64,000 bases of DNA from Pythium myriotylum (GCA_023091665.1 JALJCQ010000013.1:2170001-2234000), one strand, 5' to 3'. Positions 1 through 11,799 are shown, counted from the first letter of the stretch. Made by a program: numbers and translations. The notes: generated from the letters alone by a model not told the origin.

Positions 1-296
1 AGACAGCGTGGGCGTGGCGCGCCGACGTCAGCGCGCACTGTCTGCGCCGGTCTCCGTCTCCGAAAGAAACAAACGATCCTGTCGTGCGGTTGTGAGGACG
101 GGCGCGCGGGATTGCTCACTCACTGGACATTTGACAGCGCCTCCGCTTGCGGCATCGCAGGCAGCGCGGACGCATCCACCGCATTCACTCGCTCGCGAGC
201 CGCGAGCGTCATCTCCCGCCCAGGAGCTGATGTTGACGAGGGCAGCCTCCGACTTGTCTGATCTGGTTGGACAAATTTAGGAAAGAGAGACTGGCG

Positions 297-306
297 ATTG
301 GCCAAT
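297..306. promoter_or_regulatory. Palindromic double CCAAT element
   Basis: The sequence ATTGGCCAAT is a perfect palindrome carrying a CCAAT box on each strand, about 70 bp upstream of the ferric reductase start codon. A role as NF-Y-type site is inferred from position and sequence only. The rest of 1-374 shows no supported gene. Confidence 0.4.
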
Positions 307-374
307 TTAAGACGAGCCCATGTGAAGTGCCAGCTTGAAGAGCCGAGAAACGCAGTGATCATTGGTGCGGCGCC

Positions 375-2728
375 ATGGCCGCAGGCACCGACGACTTCGA
401 GATGATCCGCGTGCAGAGGAAGCGAGCGCCGATGGCCGATGTCGGCGGAGACGAAGCGAGCGGAGACGCGCGCCTCGGCGGACCGTCGCACGCTATCGAC
501 GCGGCCGAGTCCAGTGGGGACGACGGCGACGAGAAGGAGAAGCGCGCGCGCGGGACGTTCGCGAGTACGACGGCGCACAACCGACGCTCCATCGGATCCG
601 TCATGTCGTCGCAGCTTGTCGTGGCGGCCGGCGTTCTCTGGTGTGCGGTCGCGGGTGTGATGCTCTTCAAGTGGCTCTGGTTTTACAAAGCCGTCGCTCT
701 GCCGCTGGATAAGTGGCTGGGCCCGAAGTTGCGCCAAGAGGGAATGGCGCTTCTTGTTATCGTCGTGATTATTCTGCCATTTGTTGTCAGTGGACTAGTC
801 TACTACGCCTTTCGCCCAGAATCACTGCGTACGAATCCGTCTGAGAAGGTTGTGATCGTACAAAAATTTCGCTCGTGGACCCGGAGCTTTGCCGGTGGGC
901 GACTGGATTCAACTGATGTAGCAGTGCTGTTGGTGTTCACGTTGGTCCAAGTGTACACGCTCATCGGTAAGCTTTTCATCGATGAGTACAACGGCAAGAT
1001 TGCGAAGGACGGATACATCAACCGTGGAGGACGTGCATTGGGCATGAATGGACTGTATGCTGTGGTACGAACCTTGTTCAAATCCTGATACGATCGGTAG
1101 CGCTGATATGAGTCTGTTGCGCTGCAGTTGATCTCGATTGTGCTAGTGTCAAGAAAATCGTTTGTTCACGAGTTTTTGAACTTGTCGAGTGAACGTGCAG
1201 CCAAGTACCACACGTGGTGCGGCAACTTCGGAGCAATCTCGCTGGCGGTTCATGGTATTATCTACATCTACTGCTGGTATCGGGACGGCAAACTTGCGGA
1301 ATCGCTCATTCCTTGCTTCGACTGTGAAGTTAAGCAAGCGTACAAGTCCCTGCGAAATTTCTCCGGCCTGTTTGCTCAGCTTGTGCTGATGGCGGTGGCA
1401 CTGGCCTCACTGGAGCAGGTCCGGCGTCGCCACTTTCGACGATTCACTTTCGTGCACTGCCTCAACGTCTTGTTTGTGGTAGCGACGTGCGTCCATTATT
1501 ACCCAGCAGTGTTCTGGTTTGTAGCTCCGATGCTCGTATACGTCATGCATCGGGTGCTCTCTGTGTTTACTCGGTGTCGAAGTAGCGTTGTGAGTGCTCG
1601 TGCACTGGACGACGCGATTATTCAGCTTCAGCTTCGACGTGATGGAGTGGGGCTTGGCCGCCAGGACTTCCTACCTGGCCAGTACGTCTACATCAAGGTT
1701 GACGAGATTAGCAAGAACGAGTGGCATCCCATTTCGATCAGCTCGAGTCCGTATCGGGATCGAACAACTCTGTCACTTGACATCAAGGTGCAAGGCCCAT
1801 TTACTGCGCGACTTTTGCAACTGGTTCGACACGGGTCGCTATCGACGGTGCAAGTTGATGGGTATTATGGCACCGGTATCGAGGTACGCGGCACACGATG
1901 GATTTCTCGTCATTGTGCGGACCTAACATTCGTGTCATGCAGATTGCAGATACTATGGTGCTAGTTGCTGGCGGAAGCGGCATGACGCCGTTTCTGTCGC
2001 TGTTGGAGCATCTTGTCCTGGCTTCGGCGTCAGACCCTTTACCTCGACGGTTATGTATCCTGTGGACGGCTCGAGATATGTCGTTGTTGACGGCCCATAA
2101 GCCATTGCTGGACCAGGTTCGCAAGTCTACCAACTGGGAAACTCGTGTATGGCTGTACTGGACAAGCCCTGGAGGCATTCATGACGAGAGCGCTTTGGAA
2201 GGCTCCGACCTCGGCAGCAAGACTCTGCGCGAAGAGGGCGAGGTGGTCTCCGGATCGGCCCCGAATGTATCGTACGCCTCGATCTTTGCAGGAACCGTCA
2301 TCGGTGCGGTGATCGGGATGGCGCTCGTGCTTGTGGTGCCGTCGTTGAGCAGCGCGTGGTGGGTCAAGCGTTTGGGTCTGATAGTCGCCGGGGCGCTTGG
2401 TGCCATGGCCGGTGCCAGCGCGATCCTCTGGCGCGCGCTCGCCAGTCGCACCGGCTTCGAACGCGTGGACACCGCCGAGTTGGACTCATCCGCGGTCGAC
2501 GCCAAGAGTTCTCGCGTCGATTCCGCCGATCTTGTCGCCGTCGATCTGAGCCGGTCCCGTCCTGACGTGGCGTCGATCTTGCGCGAGGTGCACGCGTCGT
2601 GCGAGCCGGAGGACGACGTGCGTGTGCTGGTGAGCGGTCCTAGCGAGCTGCAGCAGCGCGTGGCGGCCGTGGGCGCTTGCTTGCGGGCGCCGATGGTCTC
2701 GGTCGAGCGCCGCTCATTCGCGCTGTGA
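375..2728 (+). CDS. Ferric-chelate reductase / NADPH oxidase-like flavocytochrome
   Basis: Membrane flavocytochrome expected to pass electrons from NADPH through FAD and two haems to extracellular ferric iron or oxygen. Exons are 375-1064, 1128-1883 and 1943-2728; both introns (63 and 59 bp) are phase 0 with good GT, branch and AG signals. The 743-aa product has TM segments from about residue 80 on, and two haem-ligand His pairs, H258/H272 and H340/H353, with the X13 and X12 spacing of the family. The FAD motif HPISI is at 430-434 and the NADPH loop GGSGMTP at 492-498. Two further hydrophobic segments (about 583-635) sit inside the NADPH-binding half, as in plant FRO reductases and unlike NOX2. 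No EF-hands are seen, so an iron-reductase role is favoured over a calcium-regulated oxidase. ATG 375 lies in a GCC-ATGG context. Confidence 0.85.
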
Positions 2729-3185
2729 GCGAGGGCGTTGAAGGCGGAATGTAGCCATCGGCGTAAAAGAGATCCCCCCACAGGGGGATGGCGTACCCCT
2801 ATCCACAGATGGACACTCGCAAGTCTGAATCACACGATCCCTAGCCCTCTCGTTCACTGATTTCGTTTTCTCTCGGTCGTTTTGCTCTGTGAAGCCATGA
2901 GCGACCTAAACCTAACGAGGTCGCGTGGGGGAGCGAAAGTGGAGAGGGTCGTCCGCCAGAGGCCGCTGGGGATTGGCCGGGGAGGAGACACCCGCTCGCG
3001 TGCAGACAACGGGACGGGCTAGGGGTCTCCAACTGACTGGGGGTTGGTGCAATCGAGCCAGACCCGGGCGGCCGGCTGTTACCGAGGGGGGCGAGAAGGC
3101 CGACCCGGCGCCGTCCCCCTCGACGGCGCAGTCTCCGTCCCCCCCAGGCCCGAGCATTCCTTCCCCTCCCTCCTCGTCGATCACC
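2729..3185. other. Intergenic: reductase 3' end and myosin leader
   Basis: This 457-bp stretch holds the 3' region of the reductase and the GC-rich 5' leader of the myosin. No separate gene is seen. Confidence 0.5.
2772..2789 (+). repeat. Small hairpin in 3' UTR of ferric reductase
   Basis: A perfect 7-bp inverted repeat (ATCCCCC / GGGGGAT) with a 4-nt CACA loop lies 44 bp after the reductase stop. It could form an mRNA stem-loop. No function is established; it does not carry an IRE CAGUG loop. Confidence 0.35.
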
Positions 3186-6100
3186 ATGGGCGACGCCTCG
3201 ATGCTGGACAACGGCGCCATGGTCTGGGTGCCCCACGGCGACCAGGTCTGGAAGCGCGCCGTGGTGCTCAGTCGCGAGGGCGACGAGGCGCAGGTGCGCC
3301 TCGAGAGCGATGGCGAGGACGGCTTCGCCGCCGACGACGGCCGCGTGCTCTCCGTCAAGGTCTCGGACGTCGCGCGCCTCGCCGGAGAGGTCTCGGCCAC
3401 GGCCATGCCCATCTGCAACACCTTCGCCGCCAACGGCGTCGACGACATGACCACGCTCAACCACCTCCACGAGCCCGCCGTGCTCAAGAACCTCCAGCTC
3501 CGCTTCCGACAGCAAGTGCCCTACACGTACACGGGCCAGATCTGCATTGCCGTCAACCCGTACCAGTGGCTCGACCTCTACGGCACGCATCTCTACCGGC
3601 AGTACCTCGAGCGCCCACGCGACGAGCTCGCGCCGCACCCCTTCGCGCTCTCGGCCACCTCCTACCGCGACATGCTGCGCGACCGCGCCGACCAGAGCAT
3701 CCTCGTCAGCGGAGAGTCGGGCGCTGGCAAGACCGAGACCGTCAAGATCATGATGAACCACCTCGCCTCTGTCTCGGGCGGCGGCGACCGCGGCACGCTA
3801 GTCATCGACCAGGTGCTCAAGTCCAACCCACTGCTCGAGTCGTTTGGTAACGCCAAGACCAAGCGTAACGACAACTCGAGTCGCTTCGGCAAGTTCGCGC
3901 AGCTCCAGTTCGACACGGGCGGATCGCTTGTTGGCGCGCGCTGCGAGACGTACCTGCTTGAGAAGAGCCGCGTCGTTAGCCAGGCCCAGGGCGAGCGCAA
4001 CTACCACATCTTCTACCAGATCTTCCGACTCGCTGGCTCGCAGCGTGAGGCGCTACGTCTCCAGGGTGGTGTTGCGGACTACAAGTACGTCAGGGTCGGA
4101 GCGAACGCTGAGCTTGCCGGCGTTGATGACGATCAGTGCCTCAAGGAGACCCAGGAGGCCATGGACGTTATCGGCATCACTCGCGCCGAGCAGGATGCCA
4201 TCTTCCAGGTGGTCGCGGCCATCCTCAACCTTGGTGAGCTCAACTACGTTGGTGGCTCAGGTTCCCAGAACGAGGAAAAGTCGCAAATTGAGGACGAGTC
4301 CATTGCAGCCAATGTTGCCTTCTTGCTCCAAGTGGACATGAACGCGCTGCGCAGCACGCTTCTTGAACGCTCCATCACGGCCGGTACTGAGTCATACACC
4401 ATCCCTCTCAACAGCGAGCAGGCTGCCGATGTGCGCGACGCCGTTGCCAAGGGGTTGTACACGCAGCTCTTCGACTGGCTCGTGCACCGTATCAACAAGG
4501 CCATTTGCTCGACGCGCAACGTCAAGTCCCACATCGGCCTGCTTGATATTTTCGGCTTTGAGTCCTTTGAGACCAACAGCTTCGAGCAGCTCTGCATCAA
4601 CTATGCAAACGAGAAGCTTCAGCAGAAGTTCAACAGTGACGTATTCAAGGTTGTTCAGCAAGAGTATGTCGAGGAAGAGATCCCTCTCGACCTCGTGACT
4701 TTCGAAGACAACCAGCCTATCCTCGATTTGATTGAGGGCCGCATGGGTATCGTGAGCCTTCTGAATGAAGAAGTCTTGCGCCCTCAGGCAACCGACAGCA
4801 CGTTCGTGAGCAAGATGCTCGATGCTCACGGTGACCACCCGAACATCGAAAAGATCAAGTTCAACAACATGCTGTTCACGATTCGCCACTACGCCGGTGA
4901 TGTCACCTACAATGGCGGCGGATTCCTGGAGAAGAACAAGGATACACTTCCGACAGACATGGTTCAGCTGCTTAGCGGAAGCGCCTCGACTGTTATCTCA
5001 AGCATCTTCTCGACCCCGAGCGAGACTGGCCAAGATCGCAAGGGATCTGGTCGCACTCCAGGTCGCAAGCAAGGCCGCACGGCTGGCTACCTCGTTGGTA
5101 ACACAATTGCTGGTGCCTTCCGTAAGCAACTCACGGAGCTCATGGAAACCATCAACAAGACGGAGTCTCAGTACGTTCGCTGTATCAAGCCGAACGCCAA
5201 CAAGAGTCCGCAGGAGTTCAACCGCCAGATGATCGTTGAACAGCTTCGTTGTGCTGGTGTGATTGCTGCGATCCGAATCAGTCGTGCTGCTTTCCCGAAC
5301 CGCTTGTCATTGGTTGAGTTCCAGCAGCGTTTCCAGATCATCTGCCCATCATCTCTGCGCAACGCGTCCTCGGAGCAAATGGTCATCGGTCTGATCAAAG
5401 AGTTGCTTCCCGAATCTTCGGCGTCTACCAAGAACACGCTGTTCGCTATCGGTAAGACAAAGGTGTACTTCAGCTCTGGTTTGCTCCAGCAGCTTGAAGA
5501 TCGCCGAAACAACATCCTCAAGCGCCATGCCCTTCTCGTCCAGAAGACCATCCGTGGATATGTGGAGCGCAAGCGCTTCCTGCGCAAGCGTACTTCTGCA
5601 GTCAAACTGCAGGCGCTTGTCCGCCAGGCGTTGCTGAGCCGGCGTTACAAGAAGCTCCGATTCGCTACACTTAAGGCCCAGGCCTTCCAACGTGGCCGCA
5701 TGCAGCGCGTGGCATTTGCTGCCCTGCTTGTGAAGGTGCGACGAGAACGTGAGCTAGCTCGTCAACGCGCCATGCAACTCGAGCAAGACCGTTTGCGTCT
5801 GCTTGAGCAGGAACGCCAACGTGATCTCGAACGCGAGCGTGCGTTGGAGGCGGAACGTGCCCGCAAGAACACGTACGATGACGATCTCGAGCCGGTAAGA
5901 GGGGAACATTATCATGGCTTATCTCGAACTGGCACTAAGGGAACTTCACGTAGGAGCCAGTGGAAGATGACTGGAGTGAGGAGAGCGACAAGGAAGACCA
6001 CGGTAAGTGTTCGCAACTCCAACTTCGGAGCTTCAGTTTTCTGATATTTGATGCTAATAGGTCCTGTTTCCCCCCGAACTCTCAAAGCCCTCACCGAAGC

Positions 6101-6818
6101 CGCCGCCAAGGTTGCCGAAGCCGAATCGGCTGCCCGCGACGCGAAGCAGGCGGCGGAAGCTGCCCTCGAGCTCAACCGCGAGCTGTCTTCGCAGAACGAA
6201 CGTCTTCGCGCCACATTGTCATCCAATGTTACCGAGTACGCTGACGCTGAGCTCTTGCGTGAAAACGAGCGCTTGAAGCAGCAGGTCATGCAGCTCCAAA
6301 ACAAGCTCGTGCGCTCTCAGGAGGTGTCCCTTATCTCGGCCAAGGTCGTTGATAGTCGTATCACGTACCGCGAAGGACGTCAGTTTGTCGAGTACAAGCT
6401 CCAGATTGAGACAAACACGCGTGGTACGCTCTACGTGTGGCATCGCTACAGCACTTTCCGTAACCTTGCGGCGACGCTCCAAACGAAGAACGGCTACAAG
6501 CGCAAGGAGATTCCAGAGCTACCGAACAAGCAGCTCTTCGGAAACTTCTCGGAGAAGATCATCCAGGAGCGTGTTGCCAAGCTCAACCAGTTCTTGGAAG
6601 CTGCTACGAAGGCCGAGTACTTGCAGTGGGGCATCCGCGTTGACCAGGACACCTGTGTGTACAAGCGCCGGGTGAAGAACCCGCCGTCTCGCGAGAGTAT
6701 GGCATCCACTGCCTCGACTGTGAGCACCAGTAACTCCCAGTCGCCTCGCCAGTCGGTCTCTTCGCGTCTTTCCCTGCGACACTTCACCAAGCGTCGCAGC
6801 AGCACGGCAAGCGACTAA
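3186..6818 (+). CDS. Myosin heavy chain with C-terminal PX domain
   Basis: Actin motor whose tail should bind phosphoinositide membranes. Exons are 3186-5894, 5954-6002 and 6061-6818, separated by 59- and 58-bp introns; the middle exon is only 49 nt. The 1171-aa product has an SH3-like N-terminus, a motor domain (P-loop GESGAGKT at about 176-183; switch II region LLDIFGFE), two or more IQ motifs at about 775-850, a charged coiled coil to about 895, a second coiled coil, and a PX domain at about 1010-1125. The order motor, IQ, coiled coil, PX matches a myosin class I recall as known from Phytophthora and relatives (class XXX); the class assignment is from memory. ATG 3186 has an ACCATGG context. 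The frame stays open upstream to 2925, but those 87 codons are Pro/Gly/Arg-rich and look like leader. Confidence 0.9.
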
Positions 6819-7113
6819 AGCCCGCGAAGCATTCAAGTTTTTGAGTGGTTGAGTGTATTAGTATCAAGAGAAGTGACGAGCTTCGCAGATCCCAAAGCCG
6901 ACCTCGCCGTGGCCCCACGACATTCCTCACGACTCCGCCCCCTCCAAGCCAAGTAGTAGATTGATTTACTGGATTTCACAGATTGATATCAAACGCGTGC
7001 GTTTCATTCTCATTAGAACAATACCTTCGCGAGGTTTTGCACACCGATCGCGTCGTTACTAAAAACAAGGACTACTACCACTTGGATATCGATTACTTAT
7101 GTTAATGCAGCTC

Positions 7114-9111
7114 TCACACGAGTCCACCCAGGCCATCATGACGGCTCATTCGCGATTTCCGCATCGCATTTTGCTGTTGCTGAAATCGCTTCACCGACTC
7201 ATCACCTGAGCCATTGTCGTCCTCGTCGGTGTCACTACCGCGGACATACTTGGCGCCAGGCATTGTCCTTCGCTGCCAGCCTTTCTCGTCGTTCTGGCGC
7301 CGCAGACGGAGCATTTGCTCTTTGCCGGCAGTGCCTTCCGCGATCATCATTTGCAACTCGTCACTTTCATCATTCGTGAACGTGCGGATTTTGTGTTTCA
7401 TAAAGCCACCCGAGGTCTCGTAGTCGTAGTCCGAATCCGAGTCGTCCGAGTCCGAGCCCTTGCTGTTGCTCTTGGCTTGTCGAGTAGCACCCTCGCTGCT
7501 TGGGGCAGCGTTTAATTTACCTTGGAATGACTCCCACTTCAGTTGCACGTACTCATCGAGAGCTTTCGGGATAAACCACTCGCCCGTGCCAGTGCGGAAC
7601 GCGTCTTGAAAGTTGCTTGGCAAGTCATGGAAGACCTCTTCCAGTTCTTGCACGAAACGTGCGCTGTCGATGACAAGGCGCTTGCCGAGTACCGTGTAGC
7701 ATCCGGGCGTCTTGCCGACGGCCTTGCTGATGAAGCGGTCGATGTAGCGCATGATCATAATCGCATTGTACTCGGACACATGCTTCTCCAGCTCTTTCTG
7801 CGCGTCCACAGTGACAGTTTGCGCGATGAGCTGCGGTGTGACCCGCGAGAGGCGCTCCGAGTTGCGCATCTCCTTCTCGGCGCGGGAAAGTGACGACATG
7901 GACGCCGAGAGGTTCTTCTTCTTGCTCCGTGGCCGCCGACGCGAGCTGGATCCCTCGTTCAAGCTGCTGCGGAGGGTTGGTTTGCTCGAGGGCCCGAGCG
8001 ACGTCGCTGCCTCGAGTGACCGCGCGTTGAGCGAAGCAGTCGACGAAGCTGTGGAGGAGGACGAGAGCGACCGTGGCTGCGGGTCGGGCGTTGCCTCAAT
8101 GATGTGAAGGTCCGAGCCGATGGCGCGGAGCACGGGCTGGTGGTCGTTTGACGAGATGCGGTCGTTCAAGTTTTTGGAGGAGCGGGCCCCCCGCGCCGGG
8201 GACTTGCCCGTGGGCGACCCACCATTCGCTGACGCCGCCGACGTCCCTCGCGGCTTCGTTGTGAGAGACGCAATGTCCACCGTCTTGTTGTGGGGTGCGG
8301 GCGTCGTCGTCGCTTCGCTCGCCGACGGTTCGAGCGTCAAGTTGTGGAAGCTGGGCGGCGAAGCGCCGTGGCGTGCCGCAGCCGCCACGACCTCGGGTGC
8401 GATGGGCTCTGGTGGTGGCGGAGGCGGCGCTGCCCGTCGTGGAGTCGACACGTTCCGCTGCCGCTGGTGCCCGCTCACGAGCTGCGGCGAGCTCATGGCC
8501 TTGGTGGGCTGCTGCGAGGCCCGCATGGCGAGCATTTTGCTCTCACGCAGCTGCCGGCGCGCCGCGTCCTCGCCGTCGCGCTCGTCGTCGGTGTAGGCCT
8601 TGCGACCAGAGGCGCGCGAGCGGCCGTCGGTGGCGAGCGAGAGCGCGGGCTTGAGGAAGTCGCGCAGCAGGTAGAAGACGCTGGCGCTGCCCTGTGGCCG
8701 CGCGACGAGCGAGGCGACGAGCGGCGTGGTGGCAGCGTGGTCGTCGGCGTCATAGAGCTGTTTCTGGGCCTTGCGGTAGGTGTGCGTGAGGAAGAGGAGC
8801 TTGATGAGGAAGTGGTGGAGCTCGACGGCGCGCTCCTTGACGACGTGGTCTTTCTTGGAGCCGAAGAAGCGCTTGGCCGGGAAGGGCAGTTCGTGGAAGG
8901 CGCGCGCGAAGACCTTGGAGGCGTCGTCGGCGACGATCTGGTGCTTGTCGTCCTTGAGCACGCGCGAGACGTCGTCGCGCAGGCGGCGGAAGTCGGTGTA
9001 GGAGCGGCGCACCTGCCACTCGTCGGCGTCCTGCGTGACCTTGACGACGTAGAAGGTCTGGTCGGTCTCGGTGAACTCGACGTGGCTGATGGAGACCACG
9101 AGGCGGCTCAT
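7114..9111 (-). CDS. PX-domain protein with conserved C-terminal block, unknown role
   Basis: Single-exon gene, 665 aa. An N-terminal PX domain (about 1-155, with the R-R-S-Y-x-D-F signature near 33-40) suggests phosphoinositide binding on endosomal membranes. The middle is Ser/Pro-rich low complexity. A second folded block at about 420-540 (helical, rich in aromatic residues around a GEWF motif) belongs to no family I recognise. The C-terminus is acidic and Ser-rich. The start at 9111 is chosen because the PX fold begins directly there; the frame is open for 38 more codons upstream (to 9225), but these do not look like a domain. It is convergent with the myosin and shares a 245-bp divergent promoter with the next gene. 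Confidence 0.85.
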   Translation of the reverse strand: MSRLVVSISHVEFTETDQTFYVVKVTQDADEWQVRRSYTDFRRLRDDVSRVLKDDKHQIVADDASKVFARAFHELPFPAKRFFGSKKDHVVKERAVELHHFLIKLLFLTHTYRKAQKQLYDADDHAATTPLVASLVARPQGSASVFYLLRDFLKPALSLATDGRSRASGRKAYTDDERDGEDAARRQLRESKMLAMRASQQPTKAMSSPQLVSGHQRQRNVSTPRRAAPPPPPPEPIAPEVVAAAARHGASPPSFHNLTLEPSASEATTTPAPHNKTVDIASLTTKPRGTSAASANGGSPTGKSPARGARSSKNLNDRISSNDHQPVLRAIGSDLHIIEATPDPQPRSLSSSSTASSTASLNARSLEAATSLGPSSKPTLRSSLNEGSSSRRRPRSKKKNLSASMSSLSRAEKEMRNSERLSRVTPQLIAQTVTVDAQKELEKHVSEYNAIMIMRYIDRFISKAVGKTPGCYTVLGKRLVIDSARFVQELEEVFHDLPSNFQDAFRTGTGEWFIPKALDEYVQLKWESFQGKLNAAPSSEGATRQAKSNSKGSDSDDSDSDYDYETSGGFMKHKIRTFTNDESDELQMMIAEGTAGKEQMLRLRRQNDEKGWQRRTMPGAKYVRGSDTDEDDNGSGDESVKRFQQQQNAMRKSRMSRHDGLGGLV

Positions 9112-9356
9112 GGTGGCGCGCGCTGGGACTAAATTGAGCGACTCACTCCGCCGCCTCGCCTCGACTCGGCGCTCTCCACGATCGACAACCTGCTCTCTTG
9201 AAAGGGTCCCTCCGTGGACTGGCATTGGGCCAGCCCTACCCCGTCTGCAAGTCTTGATGGCACCACGACAGCAGCGAGCCAGCGCAGGTTAAAACCCTCG
9301 CTGGCTTGTTTCCGACAGGTGGCGTTTGGAAGCTCCCGAGTCGTTGAGGCACCACG

Positions 9357-10367
9357 ATGGCGGCCATCCACCAGGTCCCGCGGCGCACAGGATTCTGTAG
9401 CGGCAATGTGGCGCGTGCTGACGTGCGCTCTCCGACTCTCGACAGACCGCGCGCATCGACGCCTCCACGCGGGTGGTCATCGTGGGAGACATCCACGGCT
9501 GCTTGGACGAGCTGCTCGAGCTGCTCGACAAAGTCGCCTTCGACGAGGCCCGCGACGCGCTCGTCTTCGTGGGCGACCTCGTCAACAAAGGACCCAAGTC
9601 GTGCGAGGTAGGAGAGAGGAGAAGCCATGCCGCTGCAGACGACTCACCAGAGTGCCATTGCATAGGTGGTGCGCTTTGCGCGCGAGCACCGCGTGCTCTG
9701 CGTGCGAGGCAACCACGACGACGCGGCGCTGAGCCAATACCACGCGTGGAGACGCGAGCCGAGCGCGGCCCCGCCGCCCAAGTACGACTACGTCCGGCGC
9801 TTGACCGACGAGGACGTGGCGTTTCTCGAACAGCTGCCCTTCACGCTCACGCTGCCCGAGCACGGCGCGCTCGTCGTCCACGCGGGGCTCGTGCCGGGGC
9901 TCCCTCTGGCGCAGCAGGACCCGGGCATGATGTACAAGATGCGCTGGCTCGTGCGGCCAGCCGACGGAGGCGCCTGGCGCCCCGCCGAGACCAAGCCGGA
10001 CGACGCCGCCGAGGCGCTCGAGGTGCGCGCGTGGGCGACGCAGTGGACGGGCCCTCTCCACGTGGTCTTCGGTCACGACGCCGTCGCGGGACTCCAGGTG
10101 CGTGGCAGGACAGACCAATCTGCGACATGTGAGCTCATGAAGAGTGGGCTTGTGAGCAGCTCACGCCCTTCGCCACGGGCCTCGACACGGGGTGCTGCTA
10201 CGGCCGCCAACTCTCGGCCTGTATCTTGCCGGTGCGTCGTTGGATCCAACTGTTGGGGTCTAAACACCGGCGTCTAAACGCGCCAGCTGTTTTTTTAGAC
10301 GCGAGAGATCGTTTCTGTCCAGGCACGTGCGGCGTATGCACCCATGACGGCCGCTCCGCAGCGCTGA
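9357..10367 (+). CDS. ApaH-like phosphatase (PPP-superfamily metallophosphatase)
   Basis: Metallophosphoesterase of the bis(5'-nucleosyl)-tetraphosphatase (ApaH/ALPH) type. It carries the full PPP metal-binding set: [23 protein letters not shown] and FGHD, ending in the family-typical REIVSVxARAAYA tail. Exons are 9446-9607, 9666-10097, 10160-10231 and 10299-10367, with introns of 58, 62 and 67 bp in phase 0. The 5' end is less certain: the frame is closed at 9419-9421, so I propose a small first exon 9357-9374 (MAAIHQ) joined by a 71-bp intron with a weak GTCCCG donor. The total is about 250 aa, normal for the family. In kinetoplastids a relative (ALPH1) is an mRNA decapping enzyme; bacterial ApaH cleaves Ap4A. 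Which substrate applies here is unknown. Confidence 0.8.
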
Positions 10368-10460
10368 CGCGCCGCCTCGTCGAGCTCATGGAAATAGAAA
10401 CGATGAGATCGAAATAGAAACCGACCTTTCCATCTCTGTCGCAGTGGAGCTCTTCGCGAC

Positions 10461-11799
10461 ATGCACCCAAGCACCGGAAGCGTGGCGCGCCCGACGGCGA
10501 CGAGCGGCGCGCGGGGGCCCGCGAGGCGCAGCGACGGGGCGCTCGTCGCCGCTGCGCCGCCCAAGAGCTTCAAGGCGGTCGCCGCGCGGAAGGTCGAGGA
10601 GGTTCTCAAGCGCATGCTGCCGCACTCGATCGCGCAGGCGTACGACAAAGTGAGCGCCGTGCTCAAGAACGAGGCACTCGTCGCCGTCAACGGCTCTCGA
10701 CTCGTGGCCGCAGACCACGGACAAGGCTCGTTGAGAGACCTCTGGGCCGCCCAGAAAGAATCGCCGCCAGGCAGCACGAAGACATTGGCGCCCGCACAAA
10801 CAACCCACTACACACGCAGTTGCCAGTACCTCGGACTCCAAGCGGGGTTATCGTTACGTGACACGTTCAAGACGTTGGAGGTCACGGTCACCTCGACGAG
10901 CGCTGGTTCGACCTGCCAGTGGTTTCAACACCCGTCACCGGTTCTATCGAAAATGTCGTGGAGTCTCGTGTACGAGCTTGACTCGAAGATTGGACTGGCA
11001 CTCTATGACATATCTCTTGGCCCATGGAAATCCAGTTCACTTGTCGCGCTCGTCTGGGTGAAGGGGATGGAGGTGGTGAATTTGTACCTGTTGCTTCACC
11101 TCGCTGAAGTGCTGTACAATTGCCCCCCTCGCACCATTCGAATGCTCGCGGATGATATTGATAAAAAACACGGCCTGCACTCCTATACAGCAGCCATCAC
11201 GATACGCAACCTCCAACAAAATCTGTGGGAGAAAGATTTTTTCTCCGTTGAGTTTCCTGTGCCGGAAAGACCAGGCGAATCTGTCCGCGTCAGGCTGTTA
11301 GACGAACAGGTAATCGTCGCAACTCGGAATCGATGAGGCCGGTACGGATGATTAATTTTTGATGCTTGTCTCCCTCTCTCTCCCATAGGACTGTTATAAA
11401 GATCGTTCGCGTCTTATTGTCGTCCCTTTTGCTACTGTCATTACGACTGATGCCATGTCCGTAAACACCGAGTTGGCGATCGTCGTGGACTTCACGCTGT
11501 GGGACATGTCATGTCAGCCAGTATGGGGATTCAGTCGACTCCTACCCGTCACCACTCAAAGTATTCGACACGGCGCAGTTGATCTATCCCTGAGTGTAGC
11601 TGGAGAAAGGCTCCCCACGCGAGAGATTGTCTATCGAGACACTCAGCGAGGGAACTATGTGTCAATCCAACTCGAAAAGAACGCCTCCAGTTCAGCGAAA
11701 TCGCGAACGCTTGTGAAGCAGATCATACTCGAACTCAACACTAGTTTCATTGACAAGACATTTGGCACATACTACAACTCAGCCTCGAAAATAAAGTAA
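10461..11799 (+). CDS. Hypothetical protein, no recognised domain
   Basis: Two exons, 10461-11309 and 11389-11799, joined by a 79-bp phase-0 intron with a pyrimidine-rich acceptor (CTCTCTCTCCCATAG). The product is 419 aa. The N-terminus is Ala/Pro/Arg-rich and GC-rich; the rest is a mixed alpha/beta sequence with many aromatic and aliphatic residues and no TM segment or signal peptide. I recognise no family. The clean intron and sustained frame across both exons support a real gene. It starts 93 bp after the phosphatase and ends 34 bp from the convergent ankyrin-FYVE gene. Confidence 0.65.

Noticed and set aside
2925..3185. Myosin N-terminal extension of 87 codons
   Set aside because: Low-complexity and absent from the normal SH3-like start; ATG 3186 has the better context.
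8290..9132. Long plus-strand open frame (280 codons) opposite the PX gene
   Set aside because: Ala/Arg/Val/Gly-rich antisense shadow of the GC-rich PX coding region; no domain and no splice logic.
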